Shown: positions 8,291 through 16,316 of the stretch, one piece after another | Numbering within the stretch: position 1 is the stretch's first letter | How the letters are laid out: every line of letters starts with the position of its first letter | NCBI GenBank assembly: GCA_032124015.1 | Contig: JAQBEH010000154.1 | Span: 1 to 30,566, forward strand | DNA from: DASRJG01 sp032124015 | Lineage (GTDB): Bacteria > Acidobacteriota > Polarisedimenticolia > Polarisedimenticolales > DASRJG01 | DNA length: 30,566 bases | Direction of reading: 5' to 3' | The notes under the pieces: model-generated | Databases searched by the model: none | Seen by the model: the letters and a program-made list of their open reading frames with translations, nothing else | What the model was told of the DNA's origin: nothing | Program-made: the position numbers and the translations under genes

Positions 8291-10564
8291 TTACCGGTCG
8301 CCGCCGAGACGAGCCGCGGCGACGGCGAGCTGCCCCAGGGCGATGCCGCCGTCGTTTGGGGGAACCTGCCGGTGGAGGAGGGCGGCGAACCCCGAAGCCG
8401 TCAACGCCGCAGCCGCCCTCTCGGTCAGGACCCGGTTCTGGAAGCAACCTCCGCTCAACGCGACGGTTGCGCAGCCGACTTGCGCCGCCACCCCGACGAT
8501 CCCGGCCACGAGCGCATTGTGGAAGCGCGCGGCGATGGTTCCCGGCGGGACGCCGTGCCTTACGTCTTCGACCACCCCAGCCAGCAGGGGGCCCCAGTCC
8601 GAACCGTGGAACGGATAGGCGTCCCTCACCGAGGGGTCCACGGCGAATTCGAGAGCCATCGCCGCCTGGCCCTCGAAGGACGATCGCTCGCCCAGGCCCA
8701 CGAGAGAGGCGACACCGTCGAACAGGCGGCCCACGCTTGTCGTCCACGGGGAGTTGGTCCCGCGCGCGAGGGCGCCGGCGAGCACGTTACGCTCCGTCGA
8801 GCCGAACGCGCGGATGGGCGCGAGGTCGTTCCACGACAGCGCATCCTCGCCGAACGCCGCGACGAGCAAGCCCAAGGCGGAGCGGCGGGGCTCGCGCACC
8901 GCGGCTTCGCCGCCCGGAAGCCGGAACGGGCGCAGGTGCGCAACGCGCGCGAATGACGCCGCGTCGCCAAGGAGGAACTCTCCGCCCCACACCGTGCCGT
9001 CGGTCCCGAATCCCGTGCCGTCCCAGATGACGCCCAAGGCCGGCCCTCCGAATTGGTTGTCGGCGAGGCAGGAGGCGAGGTGCGCGTGATGGTGCTGCAC
9101 GGCGATGCAGCGAAGTTCACTCCGCTGCGCCCAACGTGTCGTCGCGTAGTCGGGGTGAAGGTCGTGGGCGACCGCGACGGGGTGAGCGTCGTGCATCGCG
9201 ACGAGGTCGGTGATCACCCGTGAGAACGCGGCCTGCGCCTCGAGGGTTTCCATGTCTCCGATGTGCTGGCTGACGACGGCGCGCCCACCCACCGAGAGGG
9301 CGACCGCGTTCTTGAGGTGCGCTCCCACGGCGATGACGGCCGGGCCGATCGACGGGAGCGCGATCGATCGCGGCGCGAACCCTCGGGCCCGGCGGATCAG
9401 CCGCAGCTGTCCGCAAAAGACCGCGGCAACGCTGTCGTCGACGTGGCGTGCGATGGGGCGGTCGTTGACGAGGAACCGGTCGGCGATACCTCCCAAGCGC
9501 GCGACCGCCTCGCGCTCGTCGGTGCAGATCGGCTCTTCGCTGAGGTTCCCGCTGGTCGCGACCAGCGGGAACCCGGTTGCGCGGAGCAAGAGGTGGTGGA
9601 GGGGTGTCGCGGCGAGCATCAGGCCGATTCGCGGGTTCCCCGGCGCCACGTTGTTCGCGAGGCCGGCGACGCCACGGCGTGCCAGAAGAACGATCGGCGC
9701 GGAAGGCGACGCCAGAGCGGTCGATTCCTCCTCGGAGATGTCGCAGAGCAACGAGGCCTGCAGAAGCCCTTCGACCATGACGGCAAGAGGTTTCTCGCGC
9801 CGGGTCTTCCGCTCGCGGAGCCTCGTGACGGCCTCCTCGTCACGCGCATCGACCATGAGGTGGAATCCTCCGAGCCCTTTCACCGCGACGATCTCGCCCG
9901 ACGCGAGCGCCGCTGCCGCCGCCGCAAGCGCCTCACCGCCGTCGGCCACCGCCTCGCCGTTCCCGTCCCAGAGCGCAAGTCGCGGGCCGCAATCCGGACA
10001 GGCATTGGGTTGGGCGTGGAACCGGCGGTCGGCCGGGAACGCGTACTCGCCGCTGCACGCGGGGCACATCGTGAAGCCGGCCATCGTCGTGCGCGGGCGA
10101 TCGTAGGGGAGGCCCTCCACGATCGAGAACCGGGGCCCGCAGAGCGTGCAGTTGGTGAAGGGGTAGCCATGACGGCGATTGCGCGGATCGAGCACCTCGG
10201 AGAGGCAGGCGGGGCAGGTCGCCAGATCGGGGAGCATCTCCGCGACCTTCGCGCCGCCCTCCTCGCTCGCCCTGATCTCGAAACTCGTCGCGCCTGTCGG
10301 CTCGATCCAGGTGTGCTCCAGGTGGGTGATGACCGAGGCCGCGGGTCGCTCGAGAACAATCCGTCGCAGGAATTCCTCGAGCGCCGCGCGGTCGCCAAAG
10401 GCTTCGGTCGTGACGCCGCGGTTGTCGTTGCCGACCCAGCCGGAAAGCGCCAGCTCCGTTGCGAGCCTGTACACGAAAGGCCGGAACCCGACCCCCTGGA
10501 CGGCGCCGTGGATCCCGATCCGCAGCCCGGCGGTCGAGACTCTAGGTCGTCGCGGCGTTCCCAT
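8291..10564 (-). CDS. hypF: Carbamoyltransferase HypF
   Basis: This 757-residue protein makes the carbamoyl group that becomes the cyanide ligands of [NiFe]-hydrogenase. Domains in order: an acylphosphatase (residues about 12-100, GIHGAVQGVGFRPFVYRLA); two zinc-finger modules (CPACLSEV, CTLCGPRF, CPACSGEY, CPDCGPRL); a YrdC/Sua5-like domain (IVAVKGLGGFHLMVDA, REKPLAVMVEG, LVATSGNLSEEP); and a Kae1/TobZ-like carbamoyltransferase domain with HHHAHLASCLAD and VALSGGCFQNRVL. Length is typical. The ATG at 10564 sits directly before the acylphosphatase domain. The open frame continues upstream for 89 codons through the divergent gene but carries no HypF sequence. It is probably the promoter-proximal gene of the minus-strand hyp operon. 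Confidence 0.96.
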   Translation of the reverse strand: MGTPRRPRVSTAGLRIGIHGAVQGVGFRPFVYRLATELALSGWVGNDNRGVTTEAFGDRAALEEFLRRIVLERPAASVITHLEHTWIEPTGATSFEIRASEEGGAKVAEMLPDLATCPACLSEVLDPRNRRHGYPFTNCTLCGPRFSIVEGLPYDRPRTTMAGFTMCPACSGEYAFPADRRFHAQPNACPDCGPRLALWDGNGEAVADGGEALAAAAAALASGEIVAVKGLGGFHLMVDARDEEAVTRLRERKTRREKPLAVMVEGLLQASLLCDISEEESTALASPSAPIVLLARRGVAGLANNVAPGNPRIGLMLAATPLHHLLLRATGFPLVATSGNLSEEPICTDEREAVARLGGIADRFLVNDRPIARHVDDSVAAVFCGQLRLIRRARGFAPRSIALPSIGPAVIAVGAHLKNAVALSVGGRAVVSQHIGDMETLEAQAAFSRVITDLVAMHDAHPVAVAHDLHPDYATTRWAQRSELRCIAVQHHHAHLASCLADNQFGGPALGVIWDGTGFGTDGTVWGGEFLLGDAASFARVAHLRPFRLPGGEAAVREPRRSALGLLVAAFGEDALSWNDLAPIRAFGSTERNVLAGALARGTNSPWTTSVGRLFDGVASLVGLGERSSFEGQAAMALEFAVDPSVRDAYPFHGSDWGPLLAGVVEDVRHGVPPGTIAARFHNALVAGIVGVAAQVGCATVALSGGCFQNRVLTERAAAALTASGFAALLHRQVPPNDGGIALGQLAVAAARLGGDR

Positions 10565-10616
10565 AGACCGCGATGCTAGCGCCTCGGCGCGCCGCGCATC
10601 AGGTAAAGTGGCGGGC

Positions 10617-11249
10617 ATGGTGCGCACCGCGGCCGCAAGCTTGTTGCTGGCGTTCGCCTTCGGGCCGGCCGCCGCCGTCGATCCGGCCCCTCCCGCCACG
10701 AAGTACCCCGTCGAGTTGATTCCGCAAATCGGGGTTCGCGGGGGCGCCGACCTTACGGCCGACGTTCCCGTGGTGCCTCCCGCCACGGCGAATCCGAGTC
10801 TGTCGTTCGGCCTCGCGGTCGACGTCTTCATTCGCCCGGACGCGTGGTTCGAGGTTTTCGCCGACCATCAGACCCTGCACTTCACTTCGGACCCCTCGGC
10901 TTTCGGGACGGAAAGCTTCGACCTCGCCGTCGATTACCTCCAGTTCGGTGGCGGTTACGGGCCGGCGGAGGGACGCGTGCGGCCATACGTCACCGCCGCG
11001 GTGGGCCTCACGCGTTACGGCGCCAACTCCGGAGATGTCGGTAGTGCGATCGGGTTTTCGGGGTCGCTCGGGGGCGGCATGAAGGTGCCGGTCGGCAAGC
11101 GGCTCGCGTTGCGCTTCGAGTTGCGAGGCTACGCCACGCTGACAGACGCCGCGGTTTCCGTATCGTGCGGCCCGGGTTGTTTCGTCAATTTCGCAGCCAA
11201 CGGCTGGTATCAGATCGCCGGGACCGTCGGCCTCGCCATCAGGCTCTAG
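10617..11249 (+). CDS. Small outer-membrane beta-barrel protein
   Basis: This 210-residue protein has a signal peptide (TAAASLLLAFAFGPAAAVDP). It then has alternating amphipathic strands with glycine/aromatic turns: LIPQIGVRGGADL, LSFGLAVDVFIRPDAWFEVFA, LAVDYLQFGGGYGP, RPYVTAAVGLTRYG, GGGMKVPVGKRLALRFELRG and WYQIAGTVGLAIRL. This is the pattern of an OmpA-like/OmpW-like eight-strand outer-membrane barrel. Two cysteines in SCGPGCF could form a loop disulphide. The final residue is Leu rather than the more usual Phe. It is divergent from hypF (52 bases) and convergent with the selenoprotein gene, sharing CTAG between stop codons. The specific function is unknown. Confidence 0.72.
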   Translation: MVRTAAASLLLAFAFGPAAAVDPAPPATKYPVELIPQIGVRGGADLTADVPVVPPATANPSLSFGLAVDVFIRPDAWFEVFADHQTLHFTSDPSAFGTESFDLAVDYLQFGGGYGPAEGRVRPYVTAAVGLTRYGANSGDVGSAIGFSGSLGGGMKVPVGKRLALRFELRGYATLTDAAVSVSCGPGCFVNFAANGWYQIAGTVGLAIRL

Positions 11250-11989
11250 GCCGCCTCGAAATCGACGAGCACCGGAGCAACGCGTGCCGGGTCCTCGAGG
11301 AGGCGGAGCGCGCATTCGATGACGCGCCGCTGCCCCGCCGCATCGCCTGGCAGACCGAGCGGGTAACCGTGCGGGTACGGCACGTAGAGGGCGCGCGGTG
11401 GGCGGACCCGCTCCGCGACCTCGCGAAGCAACTGGATCGCCACGGTCGCGATTCCTTGGCGCTCGAGCTCTGCGGCGACCAGACCCACGGTCTGGTTACA
11501 CGTCGGTCAGACCGGGACCAGGAGCGCGACGTCGACCTGGTCCTCGACGAGGAGCCGGGCCGCTTGAGGCGCGGTCTGGCGAACGAGCCGTCCGGGGGCG
11601 GTGATCGAACCCATGAACGAGAGGTGCCTCCGATTGACCGAGCCGATGACGCCGGAGGAGGCAAGCTCACGCGCCCGGTCCAGCGGGAAGGCCAGGTTGG
11701 GGTCGGACGCCATGCCCGCGTGGTCGAACGACCGGCTGCGATGGGTGTCGATCAGGCTGCTGGGGTCCGCGTCGAACGGGATCTCTCGAAAGCTGAAATC
11801 GCCGCCGCGGATGCCGCCGTCGAACGGCTGCTGGCCCGGGAGGACGTATCCCGCGCTCGACACGAGCGCGAGACGGCACGCGGACAGGGGCTTCGCCAGG
11901 GACGTCCAAGGCACCGGGTCGATCCGGCGCCACGGATAGGTCCCCACGAAGATCCGATCGGTCAAACGGAGACTATCGAGTGTCGCCAT
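11246..11989 (-). CDS. GrdB/PrdB-family reductase-like selenoprotein (UGA = selenocysteine)
   Basis: Read through a single in-frame TGA at 11507-11509, this frame gives a 247-residue protein. It begins MATLDSLRLTDRIFVGTYPW and ends YPHGYPLGLPGDAAGQ...VLVDFEAA. The family is the short selenoprotein B (glycine/betaine/sarcosine/D-proline reductase) type. The TGA falls at residue 161 in VPV-U-PTCNQTVG, forming a UxxC redox pair with C164, exactly where this family has Sec or Cys. Without readthrough the gene would split into 160-residue and 80-residue pieces that complete each other. A perfect 8-bp hairpin follows the TGA. The substrate of the short family is not known to me; a thiol redox role is likely. 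It is convergent with the barrel gene and divergent from the 26-heme cytochrome gene. Confidence 0.88.
11478..11496 (-). promoter_or_regulatory. Bacterial SECIS-like hairpin for Sec insertion
   Basis: In the mRNA the TGA is followed by ten bases, then ACCAGACC, loop GUG, then GGUCUGGU. This is a perfect 8-bp stem whose loop begins 18 bases after the UGA and contains G-U. Bacterial SECIS elements bound by SelB sit immediately downstream of the UGA inside the coding region, with the apical loop about 16-37 bases away and a G in the first loop positions. The geometry fits. SelB binding itself is inferred. Confidence 0.75.
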
Positions 11990-12086
11990 CCAAGACCATC
12001 CTATCCGGTCGTAACGTCTCGGCCTAGAACCGTCGCGTTACGGCCCGCGGTTCTTGCTATATTGAAAGCTCTTGCGGAGGCCGTCA

Positions 12087-14096
12087 TTGACCCGGTACGT
12101 ACGCAGAGGTGATGCAACTTCAGCACGGCGCGCTCGGGCAGAGTTCGCCAGAACGGCCGTCATCTCGATCGTGGTGACCGTCGCGGTGGTGCTGGCCTCG
12201 ACGGGGCGCACGCTCGCGGCGCCGCGGAAATTCGAGACCAAGCCGTGCCTCGCGTGTCACACGCAATTCGCGGAGCAGATTCGCCCGTTGAAGGTCGTTC
12301 ATCCCGGAATCGCGGACGCCCAGTGCGAGACCTGCCACATTCGTCACGGCATCGTCGGCAAGCTCCTCCTGAAGAAGGACGGAAACGCTCTCTGCCTCGG
12401 CTGTCATACGAAGGAATCGATCGGACTAGACAAACCGCTGATCCACTCCGCCCTCGAGAAGACCGAGAAGTGCACCGCCTGTCACGATCCGCACGCCTCG
12501 AAGGACGCCGCCCTTCTGAAGGCCGAAGGGGCGGAGAATTGCTACCAGTGTCACGACAGGGCACCCTACGAACGCAAGGTCGTTCACGCGGTCCTGAAGA
12601 CCGTCGGCTGCAAGGCCTGCCACCTCGCCCATGCCTCGACCGAGGCCGACCTCCTCGTCAATTCGGCGAAAGATCTCTGCCTCGGCTGTCACAAGCCGGA
12701 CGCCGCGGGGATGAAGACCGCCCACAGGAACTACCCCGTCGCCACGGCGACGTGCGCAACCTGCCATGACCCGCACTCGTCCGACCTCCCGAATTTGTTG
12801 AAGTCCTCGGCTCATCCCCCGGTGCTCTCGGGAACCTGTGATGCCTGCCACGTCGCCGCCGATGCCGCCAAGCCGTTCGACGTCAAGGCGTCGGGTGTCG
12901 CGCTGTGCCGCACGTGTCACGACGTCGCGAAGCTCCAGGGCGGGGGAACGCACCTTCACGCCCCGTTCGAAGCCGGGGAGTGCGCCTCGTGCCACGAGCC
13001 TCATGCGTCGTCGAACCCGAAGCTTCTGGCCCGGTCGGGGAACGCTCTGTGCACCGACTGCCACACGGACCAGGCGAAGGCCTTCCCGGTCCGTCACGCG
13101 GCCGTGGACGACGGAGGCTGCCTCTCCTGCCACCAGCCGCACGCCTCGAAGGGCGAGAAGCTCCTGGACCAGCCCGAGGCCGAGTTGTGCGTCACCTGCC
13201 ATACCGACGTTGACTCCGCGATCCAGGCGACGGTGCCGCACGCGCCGGCCGCCGCGGGCGATTGCTCGACGTGCCACGATCCGCACGGGGCCGATATCCC
13301 GAACCTCCTGAAGGACCGGACCGACCGGCTTTGCTTCTCCTGCCATACCGACGCGGAGATCGACTTCGCGAAGAGCTCGGTCCATCAGCCCGTCCTGACC
13401 GGCAACTGCGCGGCTTGTCACAACCCGCACGGCGGCCCCGAGCCGAAACTCCTGAGGAAGTCCGGCTCCGAACTCTGCGCCACCTGCCACGCCGAATCGA
13501 TGAAGGAGGACGCAGGGGGCACGACCCACGCGCCGTTCCTAGCCGGCGAATGCGAGACCTGCCACACCCCGCACGCGTCCAGCCAAGCCGGGATGCTCGT
13601 CGACAGCCAGGAGAAGCTCTGCCTGGCTTGCCACGTCGACCTCGAAGACGGGTTGAAGGCCGCGACGAGCAAGCACGCGGCATTCACGGGTGGGCAATGT
13701 TCGAAGTGTCATAGCCCCCACAAGGCCAAGCTGCCGAAGCTTCTCTTGGCGCAAGAGCCGGACCTCTGCGTCAGCTGCCATACGACGACCGGGGAGAAGT
13801 TGCACGGTGAGAACGTGCATCCCCCGGCGGCTAGCCAGTGCACCACGTGTCACGCGCCGCACTACAGCGGCGAGACACGACTGCTCGTGCAGCGTCAACA
13901 GGTGCTGTGTGCCGGCTGCCACGACGTGAAGGAACCGGCGTTCTCGAAGGCGCACCTGGGCATCGATCCGTCGGTGATGAGCTGCGTGCGGTGCCATGAC
14001 CCGCACGCCTCGAAGGACCCGAAGCTCTTCAAGCCGGAGGTTCATGCGCCGTTCGCCGCGGGGAGCTGCGAGGAGTGCCATGCCGTCAAGAACTAG
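12087..14096 (+). CDS. 26-heme c-type cytochrome (doubled CxxCH repeats)
   Basis: This protein of about 669 residues has a basic N-terminus and a signal segment (VISIVVTVAVVLASTGRTLAA). I count 26 CxxCH heme motifs, from CLACH near residue 54 to CEECH four residues before the end. They alternate between C-x2-CHxPH (mostly CHDPHASK-like) and LC-x2-CH types in tandem units of about 45-50 residues. This is the doubled-CxxCH cytochrome architecture. It should be exported and act as a long electron conduit in the periplasm or at the outer membrane. The TTG at 12087 is preferred because GGAGG lies six bases upstream; a TTG at 12072 is in frame too. It overlaps the 16-heme gene by 17 bases. A candidate -10 box, TATATT, lies at 12058-12063. 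Confidence 0.92.
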   Translation: MTRYVRRGDATSARRARAEFARTAVISIVVTVAVVLASTGRTLAAPRKFETKPCLACHTQFAEQIRPLKVVHPGIADAQCETCHIRHGIVGKLLLKKDGNALCLGCHTKESIGLDKPLIHSALEKTEKCTACHDPHASKDAALLKAEGAENCYQCHDRAPYERKVVHAVLKTVGCKACHLAHASTEADLLVNSAKDLCLGCHKPDAAGMKTAHRNYPVATATCATCHDPHSSDLPNLLKSSAHPPVLSGTCDACHVAADAAKPFDVKASGVALCRTCHDVAKLQGGGTHLHAPFEAGECASCHEPHASSNPKLLARSGNALCTDCHTDQAKAFPVRHAAVDDGGCLSCHQPHASKGEKLLDQPEAELCVTCHTDVDSAIQATVPHAPAAAGDCSTCHDPHGADIPNLLKDRTDRLCFSCHTDAEIDFAKSSVHQPVLTGNCAACHNPHGGPEPKLLRKSGSELCATCHAESMKEDAGGTTHAPFLAGECETCHTPHASSQAGMLVDSQEKLCLACHVDLEDGLKAATSKHAAFTGGQCSKCHSPHKAKLPKLLLAQEPDLCVSCHTTTGEKLHGENVHPPAASQCTTCHAPHYSGETRLLVQRQQVLCAGCHDVKEPAFSKAHLGIDPSVMSCVRCHDPHASKDPKLFKPEVHAPFAAGSCEECHAVKN

Positions 14097-15381
14097 GGGC
14101 TGGGCTCCGTGGGCTTGGGCGAGTCTCGCCCTCGCCGCGGCCCTCGCCGCGACGAACGTGGCCGCAGCGGGGGCGGCAGACAACACCGCGAAGTTCCGGC
14201 TGAAACCGGGGGCCAGCGGCACCCTGTGCTTGGACTGTCACGTGGACTTCCAAGAGGTGGTCAAGCAGCCTCACGTGCACACGCCGGTGAAAGCCGGCCG
14301 GTGCTCCGACTGCCACGACCCCCACGCGTCGAACCACGGAAAGCTCCTGGCGGAAGCGCCGGACAAGATTTGTTCGACGTGTCACGGGACGATGATCCCC
14401 GAGGGGGCGAAGAGCACCCACGAGGCTGTGGTCCAGGGCAAATGCGTCGCGTGTCACGACCCTCATGGCTCCGCGAACAAGGCCAACCTGGTGCGGACCG
14501 GGAACGAGCTCTGCCTGGGCTGTCACGAGGACGTGAAGGCCGGGTTGGCCGCGGCGACTCACAAGCACTCGCCGGTGACCCAGAATTGCCTCGGTTGCCA
14601 CGACCCGCATGCCTCGAAGGACGCGCCGTCGCTCCTCGTCAAGACGCCACCGGCCCTGTGCGTCGGGTGTCACAATCCGGCCCAACCCGGCTTCGCCAAG
14701 GCCCACCTCAACTACCCGGTGGCCCGCGCAAACTGCCTGTCGTGCCACGATCCACACGGTTCGCCCAACAAGGGAATTCTCTGGGCGAGCGTCCATGCTC
14801 CCGTCCAAAACAAGCAGTGCGTGCAGTGTCACGGGGCGCCCCCCGCGTCCGGTCCCATCAATGTAAAAAGGGTAGCACCCGATCTCTGCCGCGGTTGCCA
14901 CAACGAGTTGTTCGTCGAGATCGCGTCCAAGAGTCGCGTTCACTGGCCCGTGGTGGACCGGGTGGCCTGCGCCAACTGCCATGAGCCGCATGCGTCGAAG
15001 ACCGCGAGGCTCCTGAAGGCCTCACCGAAGACGCTGTGCGGGAGCTGCCATCCGGATGCCATCGCACGGCAGGAGCAGTCCTCCACCAAGCACCCGCCGA
15101 TCGCCGACGGTGAGTGCTCGGACTGCCACGCACCCCACGCGGCGGACCCGACGTTCCTCTTCGTGGCCCCGACCGAAATCGAAGTCTGCGGCACCTGCCA
15201 TGACTGGCAGAACCACTCGGCGCACCCCCTCGGTGACAAGGTGGTCGACAAGCGGAACCCGAATCTCAGGCTCGACTGCGAAAGCTGCCACCGGTCTCAC
15301 GGCACCGCGAACAAGTCCTTCGCCCACTACGACACGAAGGGGGAGTTGTGCACCCAGTGTCACATCCAGTACACGAGGTGA
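14080..15381 (+). CDS. 16-heme c-type cytochrome (doubled CxxCH repeats)
   Basis: This 433-residue protein has an N-terminal signal (WAWASLALAAALAATNVAAAGAA). I count 16 CxxCH motifs, again alternating CHDPH-type and LC-x2-CH-type sites (CLDCH, CSDCH, CSTCH, CVACH, CLGCH and so on to CTQCH). It resembles the preceding 26-heme protein in repeat sequence and is likely a paralogue by segmental repeat expansion or loss. The ATG lies inside the end of the upstream gene, with GAGGAG just before it, so translation is coupled. With its neighbour it gives 42 c-hemes in one operon, suited to moving electrons across the periplasm to the outer membrane. Confidence 0.93.
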   Translation: MPSRTRGWAPWAWASLALAAALAATNVAAAGAADNTAKFRLKPGASGTLCLDCHVDFQEVVKQPHVHTPVKAGRCSDCHDPHASNHGKLLAEAPDKICSTCHGTMIPEGAKSTHEAVVQGKCVACHDPHGSANKANLVRTGNELCLGCHEDVKAGLAAATHKHSPVTQNCLGCHDPHASKDAPSLLVKTPPALCVGCHNPAQPGFAKAHLNYPVARANCLSCHDPHGSPNKGILWASVHAPVQNKQCVQCHGAPPASGPINVKRVAPDLCRGCHNELFVEIASKSRVHWPVVDRVACANCHEPHASKTARLLKASPKTLCGSCHPDAIARQEQSSTKHPPIADGECSDCHAPHAADPTFLFVAPTEIEVCGTCHDWQNHSAHPLGDKVVDKRNPNLRLDCESCHRSHGTANKSFAHYDTKGELCTQCHIQYTR

Positions 15382-15385
15382 CGCC

Positions 15386-16297
15386 GTGACCACCCGATGC
15401 CGCCTCGCCGCCTCAGCGCTGGGTGTCGCCCTGGCTTCGACGGGGCCCACACCGGGCGCCGAAGTCCTCAAGCTGCGTCCGACCGCGGTGCTCTATGCCG
15501 ACGAGAAGGGGGTATCGCTCAGCGTGCCGCAGGGCGTCGGCTGTGGCGGCGGAACGACCTTCGTCGTCGCCGACAGCGGCCGCGGACGCGTCCTGCGCTT
15601 CGAAGTGTCCGGGGCGCTCGCGCAGACCAACGGCGAAGTCGCGGTGCCCGAGCTCCCGTACCCGATCCGGGCCGATATCGATGCGAAGGGGCATCTGATC
15701 GTCCTCGACGGCAAGTCGCGCCGCATCGGCCGGGTGGGTTCCGACGGGACGTTTGCCGGCTGGGTCGACGTGCCCGCCGCGGAGGGAGCGGGTCCGGCGG
15801 TGTTGCGTAGCTTCGCGCTGGACCCCGCCGGGCGCGTTTACGCGTTGGATGTCGTGGGCCGCCGCGTGGCCGTGATCGGGCCGGGTGGGGGCCTCGAACG
15901 ATCGATCGGCTTCCCGGCCGACGCCCGCTTCCCGACGGACCTCACGGTCGACCCCAGCGGAACCGTCTTCGTCGTCGACGGCTTGCGACGCACCGTGTAT
16001 TCGGCCCGCAAGGACGACAAAGACCTCGCGGTCTTCTCGAACTCCCTCGCCGAAGACCTCGACTACGCCAGCGCGATCGCGACGGACGGAGCGGGGCACT
16101 TCTTCATAGCGGACGAAAACGGCGGCGGAATTGTGATCCTGGGCTCGGATGGATCTTTTCGCGGGCGGCAGTCGGCGTATGGTTGGAGGGAGGGTTACCT
16201 GCGGTACCCCTCCGGCCTTTGTACCAACGGTCGGGGCCTCCTGGTCGTCGCCGATCGCGAAAACCAGCGCGTGCAGGTGTTCAGCATCGGCGACTGA
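15386..16297 (+). CDS. Exported NHL-type beta-propeller protein
   Basis: This 303-residue protein has a signal peptide (LAASALGVALASTGPTPGAE) and NHL/SMP-30-like blades. The repeated pattern is VADSGRGRVLRFEVSG, IDAKGHLIVLDGKSRRIGRV, LDPAGRVYALDVVGRRVAVI, VDPSGTVFVVDGLRRTVYS, TDGAGHFFIADENGGGIVIL and TNGRGLLVVADRENQRVQVF, making six blades. The GTG start lies four bases after the 16-heme cytochrome stop with GAGGTGA before it, so it is the third gene of that operon. Propellers of this type are frequent partners of extracellular or outer-membrane multiheme cytochromes. A scaffold role is inferred. It converges on the minus-strand operon, with 19 bases between stops. Confidence 0.85.
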   Translation: MTTRCRLAASALGVALASTGPTPGAEVLKLRPTAVLYADEKGVSLSVPQGVGCGGGTTFVVADSGRGRVLRFEVSGALAQTNGEVAVPELPYPIRADIDAKGHLIVLDGKSRRIGRVGSDGTFAGWVDVPAAEGAGPAVLRSFALDPAGRVYALDVVGRRVAVIGPGGGLERSIGFPADARFPTDLTVDPSGTVFVVDGLRRTVYSARKDDKDLAVFSNSLAEDLDYASAIATDGAGHFFIADENGGGIVILGSDGSFRGRQSAYGWREGYLRYPSGLCTNGRGLLVVADRENQRVQVFSIGD

Positions 16298-16316
16298 ACG
16301 CGAACCGCCCTCGGCG

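Noticed and set aside
11246..11509. Two separate genes, or a pseudogene, instead of one selenoprotein
   Set aside because: Both parts are in the same frame and together make one complete family member, the interruption is TGA at the redox site, and a SECIS-like hairpin follows.
12042..12058. TTGCT upstream of the 26-heme cytochrome gene as part of a sigma-54 promoter
   Set aside because: The nearest upstream GG is 12 bases from GC instead of ten, and the -24 box is otherwise poor.
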